This document shows, piece after piece, positions 22,738-33,447 of a DNA stretch of 64,000 nt; the first letter of the stretch is position 1, and each line of letters opens with the position of its first letter. A program made the translations under genes and the position numbers. The stretch is from Elgaria multicarinata webbii. Its lineage: Eukaryota > Chordata > Lepidosauria > Squamata > Anguidae. Under the pieces are notes generated by a model. That model saw nothing but the letters and a program-made list of their open reading frames with translations. It was not told where the DNA came from and searched no databases. The DNA is taken from contig NC_086178.1 in NCBI RefSeq assembly GCF_023053635.1, positions 27,412,726-27,476,725 of the forward strand, written 5' to 3'.

Positions 22738-22900
22738 TAGGGGTGTGATCCGCTCCGATTAGGAGCGTAGAAGCAGTAGCGGATTGGCCTGCTCCGCCTT
22801 ACCCAGAGGCGGAGTAGGAGCGGACCGCGGACACCCTAGAAGCAAGGCGAAGAGAAGCGGCCATTTTTCGGAGCTCCGAGTTCAGGCGGAGCGCTCCAGT
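22738..22900. promoter_or_regulatory. hAT left terminal and subterminal region
   Basis: Clustered CGCTCCG, GCTCCGCC and GGAGCGGA words follow the terminal inverted repeat. In hAT elements such as Ac, repeated short subterminal words are transposase binding sites; that role here is inferred. Confidence 0.6.
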
Positions 22901-22917
22901 CGCCATCTTGAAAACAT

Positions 22918-23310
22918 TTCACCATAGGATTGCATTGCGGCAAATAATCGCGCATAACTACGTTGTTTTTGAAGCTATCGTTCTAGAAATTCTTGTGCTC
23001 AGAGAGTCGTGGATGGGGGTCATTTTGAGACCACTCTCACCTCTCTGCGTTGTCCGGGTCGCGTGCTATATTTTTGTGAAAATCGGGTCAACCGCGCGGC
23101 TCAAACGGCATTTTCGGCTTTTCGCCCATAGGATTGCATTGAGGGAAAGAATCGGGGATAACTGGGGGGGGTTTAAGCTATCGTTCTGAAAATTCTTGTG
23201 CACAGAGAGTCGTGGATGGGGGTCATTTTGAGACTACTCTCAACTTTCTGCGTGCTGTGGTTCACGTGCAATATTTTGTTAAAAATCGGGGTTTGGGTTT
23301 TTTTTATTTA
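22918..23310. repeat. Two-copy tandem repeat of about 205 bp in the hAT left arm
   Basis: CATAGGATTGCATTG begins both copies (about 22922 and 23128). Both contain AAGCTATCGTTCT, AATTCTTGTGC and AGAGAGTCGTGGATGGGGGT. Confidence 0.85.
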
Positions 23311-23736
23311 TTTATTTTTTTGGAAGCGATGACAGGCACATTCAACTCCCAATCCTGATGAGAATTGATCTCCTGAGAAAGCATCCTCCTCCAATCCCAG
23401 CGTTGGAGGGGGGACTAAGGCAGACCCACCCTCAGAACTTTCTGTTTTGTGTCTCTTTGTGGGTTGTCGTTCGTGGAGGGAACACTTAGTTAGTTAGTGC
23501 TCCTGCTTTGGACTTTGGAGATAGATTAGGATAGGTTTAGTTTGGCGTGTGTGTGTGTTTGTTTGCTTCTTTCTGACTTATAGCTTAGTTTGCCCTGTGT
23601 TTTCCCCTTACTTTGATTTAATATAAACTTTATTTTTAAATTTTGGAGTGTGTGTTTGGGTTGGTTGGGTTGGTTGCCCCCCCCTTCCCTGTATTAAAGC
23701 CTGACTGTTCTGCTTTTGTGAAAGCTTTCTTTTGAA
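23311..23736 (+). other. hAT upstream segment
   Basis: T/G-rich sequence lies between the left repeats and the 298-bp array. I see no coding frame. It may be part of the transposase 5' leader or promoter, but nothing specific supports this. Confidence 0.3.
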
Positions 23737-24665
23737 AGCATACACACACTTTTTGTCCCATTTCCCTACATTTATATTCTTAAACATATTTTATTATATT
23801 CTTTTACATAGTCTATTAGTATATATTCTCATACATATTATATTAGTAGCATTCATATTTTGTTCTTCTTATAGTAGTGGTTGGTTCTTTTCCCCCCTCC
23901 CCTCTCTTAAATCCTGATTGTGTTTCCTTCTATCTTCTATATACCAAAATATACCAAAAAAATTTGATTCTCTTTTTCTTCTCTGTGTAACTTGGACGGA
24001 GTGTGCTGCTTTTGTGCAGCCACAGATTGAGCATTTTGGGGAAAGCATACACACACCATTTCCCTATTCTTAAACATATTATTATTATATTCTTTTACAT
24101 AGTCTTAGTAGTCTATTAGTATATATTCTCATACATATTATTAGTAGTATTCATATTTTGTTCTTCTTATAGTAGTGGTTGGTTCTTTTCCCCCCTCCCC
24201 TCTCTTAAATCCTGATTGTGTTTCCTTCTATCTTCTATATACCAAAATATACCAAAAAAAATTGATTCTCTTTTTCTTCTCTGTGTAACTTGGACGGAGT
24301 GTGCTGCTTTTGTGCAGCCACAGATTGAGCATTTTGGGGAAAGCATACACACACCATTTCCCTATTCTTAAACATATTATTATTATATTCTTTTACATAG
24401 TCTTAGTAGTCTATTAGTATATATTCTCATACATATTATTAGTAGTATTCATATTTTGTTCTTCTTATAGTAGTGGTTGGTTCTTTTCCCCCCTCCCCTC
24501 TCTTAAATCCTGATTGTGTTTCCTTCTATCTTCTATATACCAAAATATACCAAAAAAATTTGATTCTCTTTTTCTTCTCTGTGTAACTTGGACGGAGTGT
24601 GCTGCTTTTGTGCAGCCACAGATTGAGCATTTTGGGGAAAGCATACACACACTTCTTGTCCCATT
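23737..24665 (+). repeat. Three tandem copies of a 298-bp unit upstream of the transposase
   Basis: Landmarks such as TAGTGGTTGGTTCTTTTCCC (23875, 24173, 24471) recur at exactly 298 bp and the copies are almost identical. Each contains a T/C-rich run, then TTTTGTGCAG, which resembles a splice acceptor. Partial further copies of the edge sequence (CCCATTTCCCTACATTTA) occur at about 23757, 24660 and 24788. Confidence 0.9.
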
Positions 24666-24886
24666 TCCCTACATTTATTAGTAATATTCTTAAACATATT
24701 ATTATATTCTTTTAGATATTCTTAGTAGTATATATATAGTATATTCTCATACATATTAGTAGTAGTATAATATTTTATTCTTCTTGTCCCATTTCCCTAC
24801 ATTTAAACATATTATATTCTTCTTATACATATTCTTAGTAGTACCTTATACATAGTATTAGTAGTATTAATATTTTATTAGTCATC

Positions 24887-25583
24887 ATGAAAAGAGGAAG
24901 CAGGCGTGCTGAAAGCAGCAAGGCTCAGGCTGGCAGCAGTAAGCAGGCTGCCTCTCCTCCTGTGAAAATCAAACGGGCAACTCCTTGGCTGACTGCTCCA
25001 AAACAGAAGCAGGACAAGCAGCAGGCAGAGCCACTCTCTTCTGCAACTTGTGCCCGGCGTTCTCTTTTTGAGGGTGGGAATGGGAAAAGTGCCCGTTTGC
25101 AAGAGGCACGTGGCAGCAGTGCCACTAGAGGAGGAGGAGTATCCCCAACTCCTTCATTCTCCTTTCAGCCCACGAGCCCGCTGATGGACCTAGACGAGGT
25201 CCTCAGCACAGTGGAGGGGGGGAGGAGGAGGAGGCGGTGGGCCTCCAGGATGTGGGGGCTGAGGAGGAGCAGCAGCAGGCCGAGGCTCTCTCCCCAGTCT
25301 CATCCCACACCCCTGTTTCTGTGGCAACACCAGAGAGCTCAGGCGGGCAATTGGTGGTGTCACCACGGAAACGAAAGACAAGCATCGTGTGGGACCACTT
25401 TGAGTTGGGAGCGGATCCCCGCTTTGCTGTCTGTCGCCACTGCAAACTCAGCCTAAGCAGGGGTTCATCGACAGGGCATTATGGAACCAGCAGCATGAAG
25501 ATGCATCTTAAGAGGCAGCACCAGTCGGTCTTGATGGGGAAAGAGGCGGGCAAGGCGACTGGTTCCAGGGGAAAGCCGAAGGC

Positions 25584-25616
<33 letters not shown>

Positions 25617-27417
25617 CACTTCCAGTCTCAGCTCTCCATCTCCCATCCCCACAAGGGTTAGGCAGGCAACCCTGCCGGAAATGGGGTGGGGGAAGTATGG
25701 AACCACAAGATGGCGTTTTCCAACGCCCTCCCAGATCACCACGTCAATCGGTGAGATGGTGGCGTTGGACGACCAGCCATTCAGCCTCGTCGACAACGCA
25801 GGCTTCAAGAGGCTGATGGCGCTTGTGGTGCCATACTATAAGCTGCCGTGTCGCACCACCCTGAGCAGGCGGGTGGTGCCTTCCCTGTACCGTTCCTGCA
25901 GGGAGTTAGTGCTGGGTCGTCTGTGCCAGGCAGAGGCACGGATGGTGCACTTCACCTCGGACATTTGGTCCAGCGAGGGCGGAGTGCACGCTTACCTGTC
26001 CCTGACGGCACACTGGTGGGCAGCCGTGGGGCAGGAAGGATCCAGCACTACAGGGACTGGCAAGGAGGGCTACTGCTGGGCCCTCCTCCACACGCAAGTG
26101 ATGGACCAGTCCCACACGGCAGCGGAGATTACGGAGGCCATGAACCGCATGGTGGATGGGTGGCTAGCTGGGCAGAAGGTCACCCGCGGTTACATGGTCA
26201 CGGACGGGGGAGCCAACATGGTGAAGGCGGTGCGCGACGGCGGATTCGAGGGCGTCCGCTGCATCACGCATGTCTTGAACCTGGTGGTGAGGGATGGCCT
26301 TGGGATGGGCAGCAGCAAGCCCAACCTCGGTCCCCTGTCCGGGATCCGTAACCTCCTGGAGAGCTGCAGAAAGGTGGCAGGCCATTTCCACCACAGCGTC
26401 AAGGGCAGTCGCTTGCTGTGGGAGAAGCAGGAGGAGTTGAATCTCCCGCAGCACAGGATAGTGCAGGATGTGGTGACACGCTGGAACTCCACCTACCTGA
26501 TGCTGGAGCGGATGGTGGAGCAACAGCGTGCCATCCACGACTTGTTCAGGGTCAGGGACATGGGCGTCCACCACCTGGGCAAGCAGCAGTGGGACGCCAT
26601 GTCCCAGCTGGTGGCGGTCCTCAAGCCGTTCCTGAACGCCACCGAGACCCTGAACAAAAGCTCTGCCCTCCTCAGCCAGGTGATCCCTGTATGCAGGCAT
26701 CTCCAGAAACAGATGGGCGACTTTCTGGAGTACAGGGATCCCGTCAACACGAAGTCCGAGGTCCGCGAAGCGGTGACTAGGCTGAGGGACAGCGTGACAC
26801 GGAGGCTGGAGCCCATCCAAACCGACAGGGTCCACATGTTGGCAGCCATGTGCGACCCTCGTGTGAAGGATGGGCTTTGTGGGCCAAATAGCAGGCAGCA
26901 CTGGGTGGAAACGCTGGTGGGCGAAGTGCGGGCGGCATGGGCCAAGAGGGTGGGGCAGAGTGAGGCAGAGGAGCAGGCCACCCCTCCCCGCAGCAGCACC
27001 AGCAGCACCAGCAGCAGCCTCACCTGCATCCCTCCCAGCAGCAGCACAGGCGAGGGGTATTGGGAAGAGGCTCTGCACACCGTGTTTGGGCAGAGACCCT
27101 CCCCAGCCACCAGCCAGGATGACGCTGCAACCACCGTGCAGCGTTACCTGTCAGAGCCCATCGAGGACTCCTCCATGGACCCCCTGGCCTACTGGTCATC
27201 CCGTTTTCAGATTTGGCCGGACCTGTCGCGGGTGGCCATGGATCGACTCAGCTGCCCACCCACCAGTGTTCCAAGCGAGAGGGTGTTCTCTATGGCGGGC
27301 GACATAGTGACCCCTCACCGCTCTCGCTTGGAGCCGGACTTGGTGGAGCAGCTGGTCTTTCTGAAGGGCAATCTACCCCTGCTGGGATACCCCACCCTCA
27401 AGCCCTCGTGGGAGTGA
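24887..27417 (+). CDS. hAT transposase with BED zinc finger (one frame change)
   Basis: The ATG at 24887 opens a basic, Ser/Ala/Lys-rich N-terminus of about 110 residues ending MDLDEVLSTVEGG. A frame change falls in the G-rich tract at about 25216-25232, after which the frame is open to TGA at 27415-27417. The BED finger follows (VWDHFELGADPRFAVCRHCK with the CxxC, and HLKRQH as the HxxxxH pair). A polyalanine run from a (GCT)n tract at 25584-25615 comes next. The RNase H-like hAT core follows: HFTSDIWSSEGG and MVTDGGANMVKAV carry the expected acidic residues, and VVTRWNSTYLMLERM is a hAT signature. The C-terminal dimerisation block runs DPLAYWSSRFQIWPDLSRVA to PSERVFSMAGDIVTPHRSRL, containing the third catalytic residue, Glu. 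The protein would be about 840 residues. Apart from the single frame change it looks intact, so activity until recently is plausible. The shift could also be a sequencing error in the homopolymer or a spliced junction. Confidence 0.88.
25584..25615 (+). repeat. (GCT)n microsatellite coding polyalanine in the transposase
   Basis: About eleven alanine codons, mostly GCT, lie between the BED finger and the catalytic core. Such a linker is variable by nature. Confidence 0.85.
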
Positions 27418-27643
27418 CAGGCAGGCTCCCTTTAATTCCACCCCTCCTTGGGTTGGCAGGCTCACTACAGTTCAGGCAGGCTGGTTTTTTCTCTGTAGGC
27501 ACTAGGCAGAGTTTGTCACCGTGCGTGTGGGTGACTGACTGTGAGGGCAAAGCACCGCACTTGAGTTCATTTCATTTCTGTGGCGTCCGGTACAGCTTAG
27601 TCAACTCATCCGGATAGTTTTCCACCCAGTTCCAAAAGACTCC
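27418..27643 (+). other. hAT transposase 3' flank
   Basis: Non-coding, with TAGGCACTAGGCAGAG-type GC-balanced sequence. It is probably the transposase 3' UTR. I found no AATAAA close to the stop. Confidence 0.35.
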
Positions 27644-27721
27644 ATTTATTTATTTATTTATTTATTTAATTACATTTATATACCGCCCCACAGCCGAAGC
27701 TCTCTGGGCGGTTTACAACCG
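27644..27721 (-). mobile_element. L2 3' tail inserted in the hAT
   Basis: TTTATT repeats, then ACATTTATATACCGCCCCAC, then GAAGCTCTCTGGGCGGTTTA: near-identical to the L2 tail at 11.1 kb. This is a very short (78-bp) 5'-truncated insertion. Confidence 0.85.
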
Positions 27722-30700
27722 TTTGTCCATGATTGACTGCACGTGTTTAGGTGAGGTGCAAGCAGGGGGCAAGGCAATGCCTGGCACCACCACCACTAGC
27801 CAGGCTGCCTCTCTCCAGCAGTCCACGGGTCACCCTTTGGAGTGCCCTGGGAGTGGAAGACGTACTCCCTGATCCAGAAGTATGGTTTTGAGAAGTAAGC
27901 TGTCACTTGAACTCATGAGCCTCTGTGCAAAAGCTGTCATTGTGTGTGTGGTTGTGAGTGTTACTGCAGCTGCCTGTCTCGCTGCGAAAATGAAACAGGC
28001 AAGTCCTCGCCTTTGAGAAGCAACCTTTCACTTGAACTCATGGAAGTCATTGACTTCAGCACAGCCACTACGTAGAGGCTGTGGTCCTCTGGGTGACCCG
28101 ATCAGTGTGCTGATTTTGAGAAGCAACCTTTCACTGAAACTCATTCACTCCCCCAATTGCGGCTGGTACTCCAACAGTCCACCGAACTCCCATAGCACAG
28201 CCACTTAGTGCATAGGGACAGTTTAAGTTTCCTCCTGAGAAGTGAGCACTCACTTCAACTCATGACAGCCATTGACTTCACCACAGCCACTTTGTGTGGG
28301 ATGCTGTGGTCCTCCAGGATGTGGGTGAGGATTAGTAGCAGAAGCTGGTCCAGCTTCTCTCCCCGGTCTCGTCCCACCCCTCTTCCGCTGTAACCCTGTC
28401 TTTGAGAAGCAAGCTGTCACTTCAACTCATGGACTTCCCCTATGTGCGCAAGCCAAGCTCCAGCAGTCGACCGATCGCCCATAGCACAGCCACTTAGTGT
28501 GTACGGACAGTTTAATTTTCCTGAGAAGTGAGCACTCACTTCAACTCATGACAGCCATTGACTTCACCACAGCCACTACTGTGGATGCTGTGGTCCTCCA
28601 GGATGTGGGTGAGGATTAGTCGCAGAAGCTGGTCCAGCTTCTCTCCCTGGTCTCGTCCCACCCCTCTTCCGCTGTAACGCCCTCTTTGAGAAGCAAGCTG
28701 TCACTGAAACTCATGAAAGCCATAGACTTCCGAAGCAACCTTTCACTTCAACTCATTGACTTCCCCTTTGAGAAAAAGCTAAGCTCCAGTAATGCACCGT
28801 TTGTCCGTGGGACAACTCTCTTACGAGAAGCTGCACTGCATATGCAGCAGTGCCATGGCTTTGAGAAGCCGAGACCCATCCCAGCCACCGGGAACCGGAG
28901 GAAAACTCCAGCAGTCCACGGGTCGCCCTTTAGATAGCTCGGGGATCAAATGGAGTCCTTGATCTGTGTGCTGATTTTGAGACGCAACCTTTCACTGAAA
29001 CTCATTCACTTCCCCTATGTGTGGGAGCTACTCCAGCAGTCCACCGATCGCCCGTAGCACAGCCACTAGCAAAGCCACTACAGTGGATGCTCTCTTCTCT
29101 CTCTCTCCTCAGTCTCATCCTCTTCCTCTTCCCCTTCTGCTGTAACCCCTCTTTGAGAAGCAAGTTTCACTTAAACTCATCATTCACTTCCCCAACTGAG
29201 GGAGGTAAAGGCCAGCAGTCCAAGGGTTGCCCTTTGGAGGGCTCAGCAGCAACATTAATCCTCCAAGCATGCACACAAATCTTCCATACTCAAAGTAACT
29301 GCTTCAATAACTAGTAGCTCCTTTTTGCCCGCCTGCCCGGGAGCCGTCCTTGTGAGGTAGCTGGATCTGCTGGGACTCACTCCCCCAGAGATCTATGGCA
29401 TACCTGTGCAAGGTACCAGCTCCTTTGGGCCTGCCTGCCTGCCTGCCTGCCCATGCCCGCCTGCCCGTCACTCCCCAATTGAGGGAGGTTAACTCCAGCA
29501 GTCCACGGGTCGGCCTTTGGAGAGCTCAGGGATCAGATGCACTATTCGTGATCCAGTCTGGTGATTTTTTGAGAAGCAAGCTGTCACTTCAACTCATGGA
29601 CTTCCCCAATTGCGGCTGGTACTCCAACAGTCCACCGAACTCCCATAGCACAGCCACTTAGTGCATAGGGACAGTTTAAGTTTCCTGAGAAGTGAGCTCT
29701 CACTTCGACTCATGACAGCCATTGACTTCCCCAATTGAGGGAGGTACTCCAGTAGTCCACCGAACTCCCATAGCACAGCCACTTAGTGCATAGGGACAGT
29801 TTAAGTTTCCTGAGAAGTGAGCTCTCACTTCGACTCATGACAGCCATTGACTTCACCACAGCCACTTCGTGTTGGATGCTGTGTTCCTCCAGGATGTGGG
29901 TGAGGAGCCCCTACGGTGGAGGCACAGCTGGCCGTGCCTCTCTCCCCAACCACTGACTGCATAGGGACAGTTTAAGTTTCCTCCTGAGAAGTGAGCTTTC
30001 ACTTCGACTCATGACAGCCATTGACTTCACCACAGCCACTTCTTGGTGGATGCTTTGTTCCACCAGGATGTGGGTGAGGAGGATTAGTTGCAGCAGCTGG
30101 TCGAGCGTCTCTCCCCAGTCTCGCAATTAAAGTTATCTGAGAAGTGAGCTTTCACTTCGACTCATGACAGCCATTGACTTCACCACAGCCACTTCTTGGT
30201 GGATGCTTTGTTCCACCAGGATGTGGGTGAGGAGGATTAGTTGCAGCAGCTGGTCGAGCGTCTCTCCCCAGTCTCGCAATTAAAGTTATCTGAGAAGTGA
30301 GCTTTCACTTTGACTCATGACAGCCATTGACTTCACCACAGCCACTTCTTGGTGGATGCTTTGTTCCACCAGGATGTGGGTGAGGAGGATTAGTTGCAGC
30401 AGCTGGTCGAGCGTCTCTCCCCAGTCTCGCAATTAAAGTTATCTGAGAAGTGAGCTTTCACTTCGACTCATGACAGCCATTGACTTCACCACAGCCACTT
30501 CTCGGTGGATGCTTTGTTCCACCAGGATGTGGGTGAGGAGGATTAGTTGCAGCAGCTGGTCGAGCGTCTCTCCCCAGTCTCGCAATTAAAGTTATCTGAG
30601 AAGTGAGCTTTCACTTCGACTCATGACAGCCATTGACTTCACCACAGCCACTTCTCGTTTTGTAGTGCGCCGAGTTGAGCACAGCCACTCCGGTGGATGC

Positions 30701-31600
30701 TCTGGTCCTCCAGGATGTGGGTGAGGAGGATTAGTTGCAGCAGCTGGTCAAGCGTCTCTCCCCAGTCTCGCAATTAAAATTATCTGAGAAGTGAGCTCTC
30801 GCTTCGACTCCAAGTTCAGACACTTGAGCACAGCCCCTACGGTCGAGGCGCAGCTGGCCGTGCCTCTCTCCCCAACCACTGTCTGCATAGGGACAGTTTA
30901 CGTTTCCTCCTGAGAAGTGAGCTTTCACTTCGACTCATGACAGCCGTTGACTTTACCAGCCACTTTGTGTGGGATGCTGTGGTCCTCCAGGATGTGAGGA
31001 TTAGTAGCAGTCGCTGGTCGAGCTTCTCTCCCCAGTCTCATATGGAGCAATTAAAGGTATCTGAGAAGTGAGCTCTCACTTCAACTTCAAGTTCAGACAC
31101 TTGAGCACAGCCCCTACGGTGGAGGCACAGCTGGCCGTGCCTCTCTCCCCAACCACTGACTGCATAGGGACAGTTTAAGTTTCCTCCTGAGAAGTGAGCA
31201 CTCACTTCAACTCATGACAGCCATTGACTTCACCACAGCCACTTTGTGTGGGATGCTGTGGTCCTCCAGGATGTGGGTGAGGATTAGTAGCAGAAGCTGG
31301 TCCAGCTTCTCTCCCCGGTCTCGTCCCACCCCTCTTCCGCTGTAACCCTGTCTTTGAGAAGCAAGCTGTCACTTCAACTCATGGACTTCCCCTCAGAGAA
31401 AAAGCTAAGCTCCAGCAGTCCACCGATCTCCCGTAGCACAGCCACTACGTTTCCTGAGAAGTGAGCTCTCACTTCAACTCGTCTTGTAGTGCGCCCGCCG
31501 AGTTGAGCACAGCCACTACAGTGGAGGCGCCTGCCCGCCTGCCTGGGAGCCGTCCTTGTGAGGTAGCTGGATCTGCTGGGACTGACTCCCCCGCAGATCT
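27722..31600 (+). repeat. Long tandem array in the hAT 3' region (unit about 150 bp, 153 bp where regular)
   Basis: The unit core GAGAAGTGAGCTTTCACTTC, then GACTCATGACAGCCATTGAC, CACAGCCACTT and CCAGGATGTGGGTGAGGA recurs more than fifteen times. Between 30136 and 30660 the period is exactly 153 bp (unit starts 30136, 30289, 30442, 30595) and copies are nearly identical. Elsewhere copies are diverged and partly rearranged. A longer block containing GAGCCGTCCTTGTGAGGTAG occurs twice (about 29340 and 31545). No conserved reading frame crosses it. Confidence 0.88.
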
Positions 31601-32090
31601 ATGGCTTACTTGTGCAAGGTACCAGCTTTTCTGGGCCCGCCAACCCATGCCTGCCTGCCTGTCTGCCCGCCTCCCCCGGGGTGCTGCTGTGGTGGGGCAT
31701 CTGCCAGGACTGACTCCTCGCCTGCTCTGCCCGCCTGGTGCCTGGGAGATGGGCTTTGCGGTTCGTGCCCAGCACCCTCCGGCACGCTTGCTCCCAGTCG
31801 TCCTCCTCTGTGCCCCTCAAGGCGTAACTGCTGGCTTAGAAAGAAACAACCAGCCATCTTTGCCTCACTTGCTCCTTGCGCCCACTTACGGGTTGGTTTG
31901 CTATGCGTTAGTGCTCAAGCCATCCTTGCGGCACTACAATGCATGCTGCCTGCCTGCCTGCCTGCCTGCTTTCCCTCCCTTCTCCCCTTCCCGCCTTGCA
32001 GGGATGGTGGATGTGTCTTGCTTTGACTCAGGGGAGAAGTCCTTCCTGCGCTCACTTAGACTTTATCAAGTTCAATAATCCCTTTTTCAA
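31601..32090 (+). other. hAT spacer between tandem arrays
   Basis: C-rich sequence with CTGC/CTGCC runs (about 31650 and 31947-31975). Open frames of up to 205 codons exist because stops are rare in this composition, but they show no domain. I do not call a gene. Confidence 0.45.
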
Positions 32091-32189
32091 ATGTGCCAGA
32101 AGATTTAGGGTTATCTCGTGGCATGTTGGGATTGCCTTGGAACTGGCCCCATTGAGCTGTCTGCAATTGCAACTTTAAATCCCTGACAT

Positions 32190-33245
32190 ACTGGAGTGTC
32201 CGAATTTCAAAAGTTCCCCTAACATCAGGGGATGATGGGATTGCCTTGAAACTTGGTGTCCATGGGGACACATGGGTAAGCTGTCATGGGACCAAAGGAT
32301 AGGTTTCTAACATGCAAATTGACGTAGTTGTAGAATGGGACTTGATTTGGGGTGAGTTAAAAAGTTTAAGCCGCGCCAAAAATCAGGGGATGATGGGATT
32401 GCCTTGAGTCTGGGCGTCCATGTGGACACATGGATAAGCTATCATGGTGCCGAGTTTGAGGTTTCTAACATGCAAATTGACGGAGCTATCCCAAGGGGTG
32501 TGAATGGGGTGCCCGATTTTCATAAATTCCCCAAAAATCAGGGGATGATGGGATTGCCTTGAAACTTGGCGTCCATGTGGACACGTGGATAAGCTATCAT
32601 GGTGCCGACTTTGAGGTTTCTAACATGCAAATTAACGTAGTTGTAGAATGGGACAATTTGGGGTGAGTTAAGCCATGCCAAAAATCAGGGGATGATGGGA
32701 TTTGCTTGCAACTTGGCGTGCATGTGGACACATGGATAAGCTATCATGGTGGTGAGTTTGAGGTTTCTAACATGCAAATTGACGGAGCTATCCCAAGGGG
32801 TGTGAATGGGGTGCCCGATTTTCAAAAATTCGCCAAAAATCAGGGGATGATGGGATTGCCTTGAAACTTGGCGTGCATGTGGACACGTGGATAAGCTATC
32901 ATGGTGCTGAATTTGAGGTTTCTAACGTGCAAATTGACGGAGCTATCTAAAGGGGTGTGAATTAGGGTTATGGGTGGTGCGTTAGAGGGTAGAGCCGCGC
33001 CAAAAATCAGGGGATGATGGGACTGCCTTGAAACTTGGCGTGCATGTGGACACATGGATAAGCTGCCCTGGTGCCAAGTTTGAGGTTTCTAACATGCAAA
33101 TTGACGGAGCTATCCCAAGGGGTGTGAATGGGGTGCCCGATTTTCAAAAATTCGCCAAAAATCAGGGGATGATGGGATTGCCTTGAAACTTGGCGTGTGT
33201 GTGTATACGCCCATGAGGTGTCATGGTGCCAAACGTGAGGTTTCT
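32190..33245 (+). repeat. Subterminal array of seven units in two alternating forms
   Basis: CAGGGGATGATGGGATTGCC (with one T-rich variant) starts at 32226, 32384, 32539, 32686, 32841, 33008 and 33163. Each is followed by CTTGGCGT-like sequence, TGGATAAGCTATCATGGTG, TTTGAGGTTTCTAACATGCA and AATTGACGG. Spacings are 158, 155, 147, 155, 167 and 155 bp. The linker alternates strictly between a form with GAATGGGGTGCCCGATTTTC and a form with GGGTGAGTTA, or a variant, ending GCC(G/A)(C/T)GCC, so the real repeating unit is a dimer of about 310 bp. Confidence 0.88.
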
Positions 33246-33439
33246 AACTTCAACGGAAAAAAAGTTGTTTACTTTTTTAGCTTTCAATGCAACCCTATGG
33301 GGGGGGGGAAAACGGAGCTCCGGATCCGGATCCGGAGCTCCGAGCGGAGCGGAGCGGAAGTGGGCGGAGCGGAGCGACCCGCTCCGGAAAATGGTGGATC
33401 TGCAAGTGAAGCGGAGCGGGGAGTCCGTGCACACCCCTA
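33246..33439. promoter_or_regulatory. hAT right subterminal region
   Basis: It contains GGAGCTCCGGATCCGGATCC, then repeated GAGCGGAGCGGA words and CCGCTCC, ending in CACACCCCTA. These are inverted counterparts of the left-end motifs and probably transposase binding sites. Confidence 0.6.
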
Positions 33440-33447
33440 CTATCAAT
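33440..33447. repeat. hAT target site duplication, right copy
   Basis: CTATCAAT immediately follows the CACACCCCTA terminus. It matches the left copy perfectly. Confidence 0.92.

Larger units (their letters stand above)
22738..33439 (+). mobile_element. 10.7-kb hAT DNA transposon, nearly complete
   Basis: Termini are TAGGGGTGTG and its exact inverse CACACCCCTA, flanked by a perfect 8-bp duplication, the hAT hallmark. Beyond 10 bp the ends share subterminal motifs in inverted arrangement: many GCTCCGC/GGAGCGG words, a CGGAGCTCCG palindrome, and CCATAGGATTGCATTG on the left against CCATAGGGTTGCATTG on the right. The interior holds one transposase gene and four tandem-repeat regions. At 10,702 bp it is far longer than the usual 2.5-5 kb of hAT elements. 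It sits inside L1 ORF1 and is therefore younger than that L1. Confidence 0.93.

Noticed and set aside
23869-24650. Three identical 61-codon minus-strand frames, as a possible repeated small protein
   Set aside because: They are the same piece of the 298-bp tandem unit. There is no reason to think it is translated, and the one difference between copies is not synonymous-biased.
26164-27078. 304-codon open frame on the minus strand opposite the hAT transposase
   Set aside because: It lies antisense to a clearly coding transposase in GC-rich DNA. It has no domain and reads as low-complexity Leu/His/Gln, as expected for a shadow frame.
27722-31600. CRISPR-like or other defence array
   Set aside because: Units are about 150 bp without a short-repeat/variable-spacer structure, inside a vertebrate transposon.
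31461-32078. 205-codon and overlapping open frames in the hAT C-rich spacer
   Set aside because: Composition is dominated by CTGCC runs with few possible stops; the predicted peptide has no domain, and overlapping frames are equally open.
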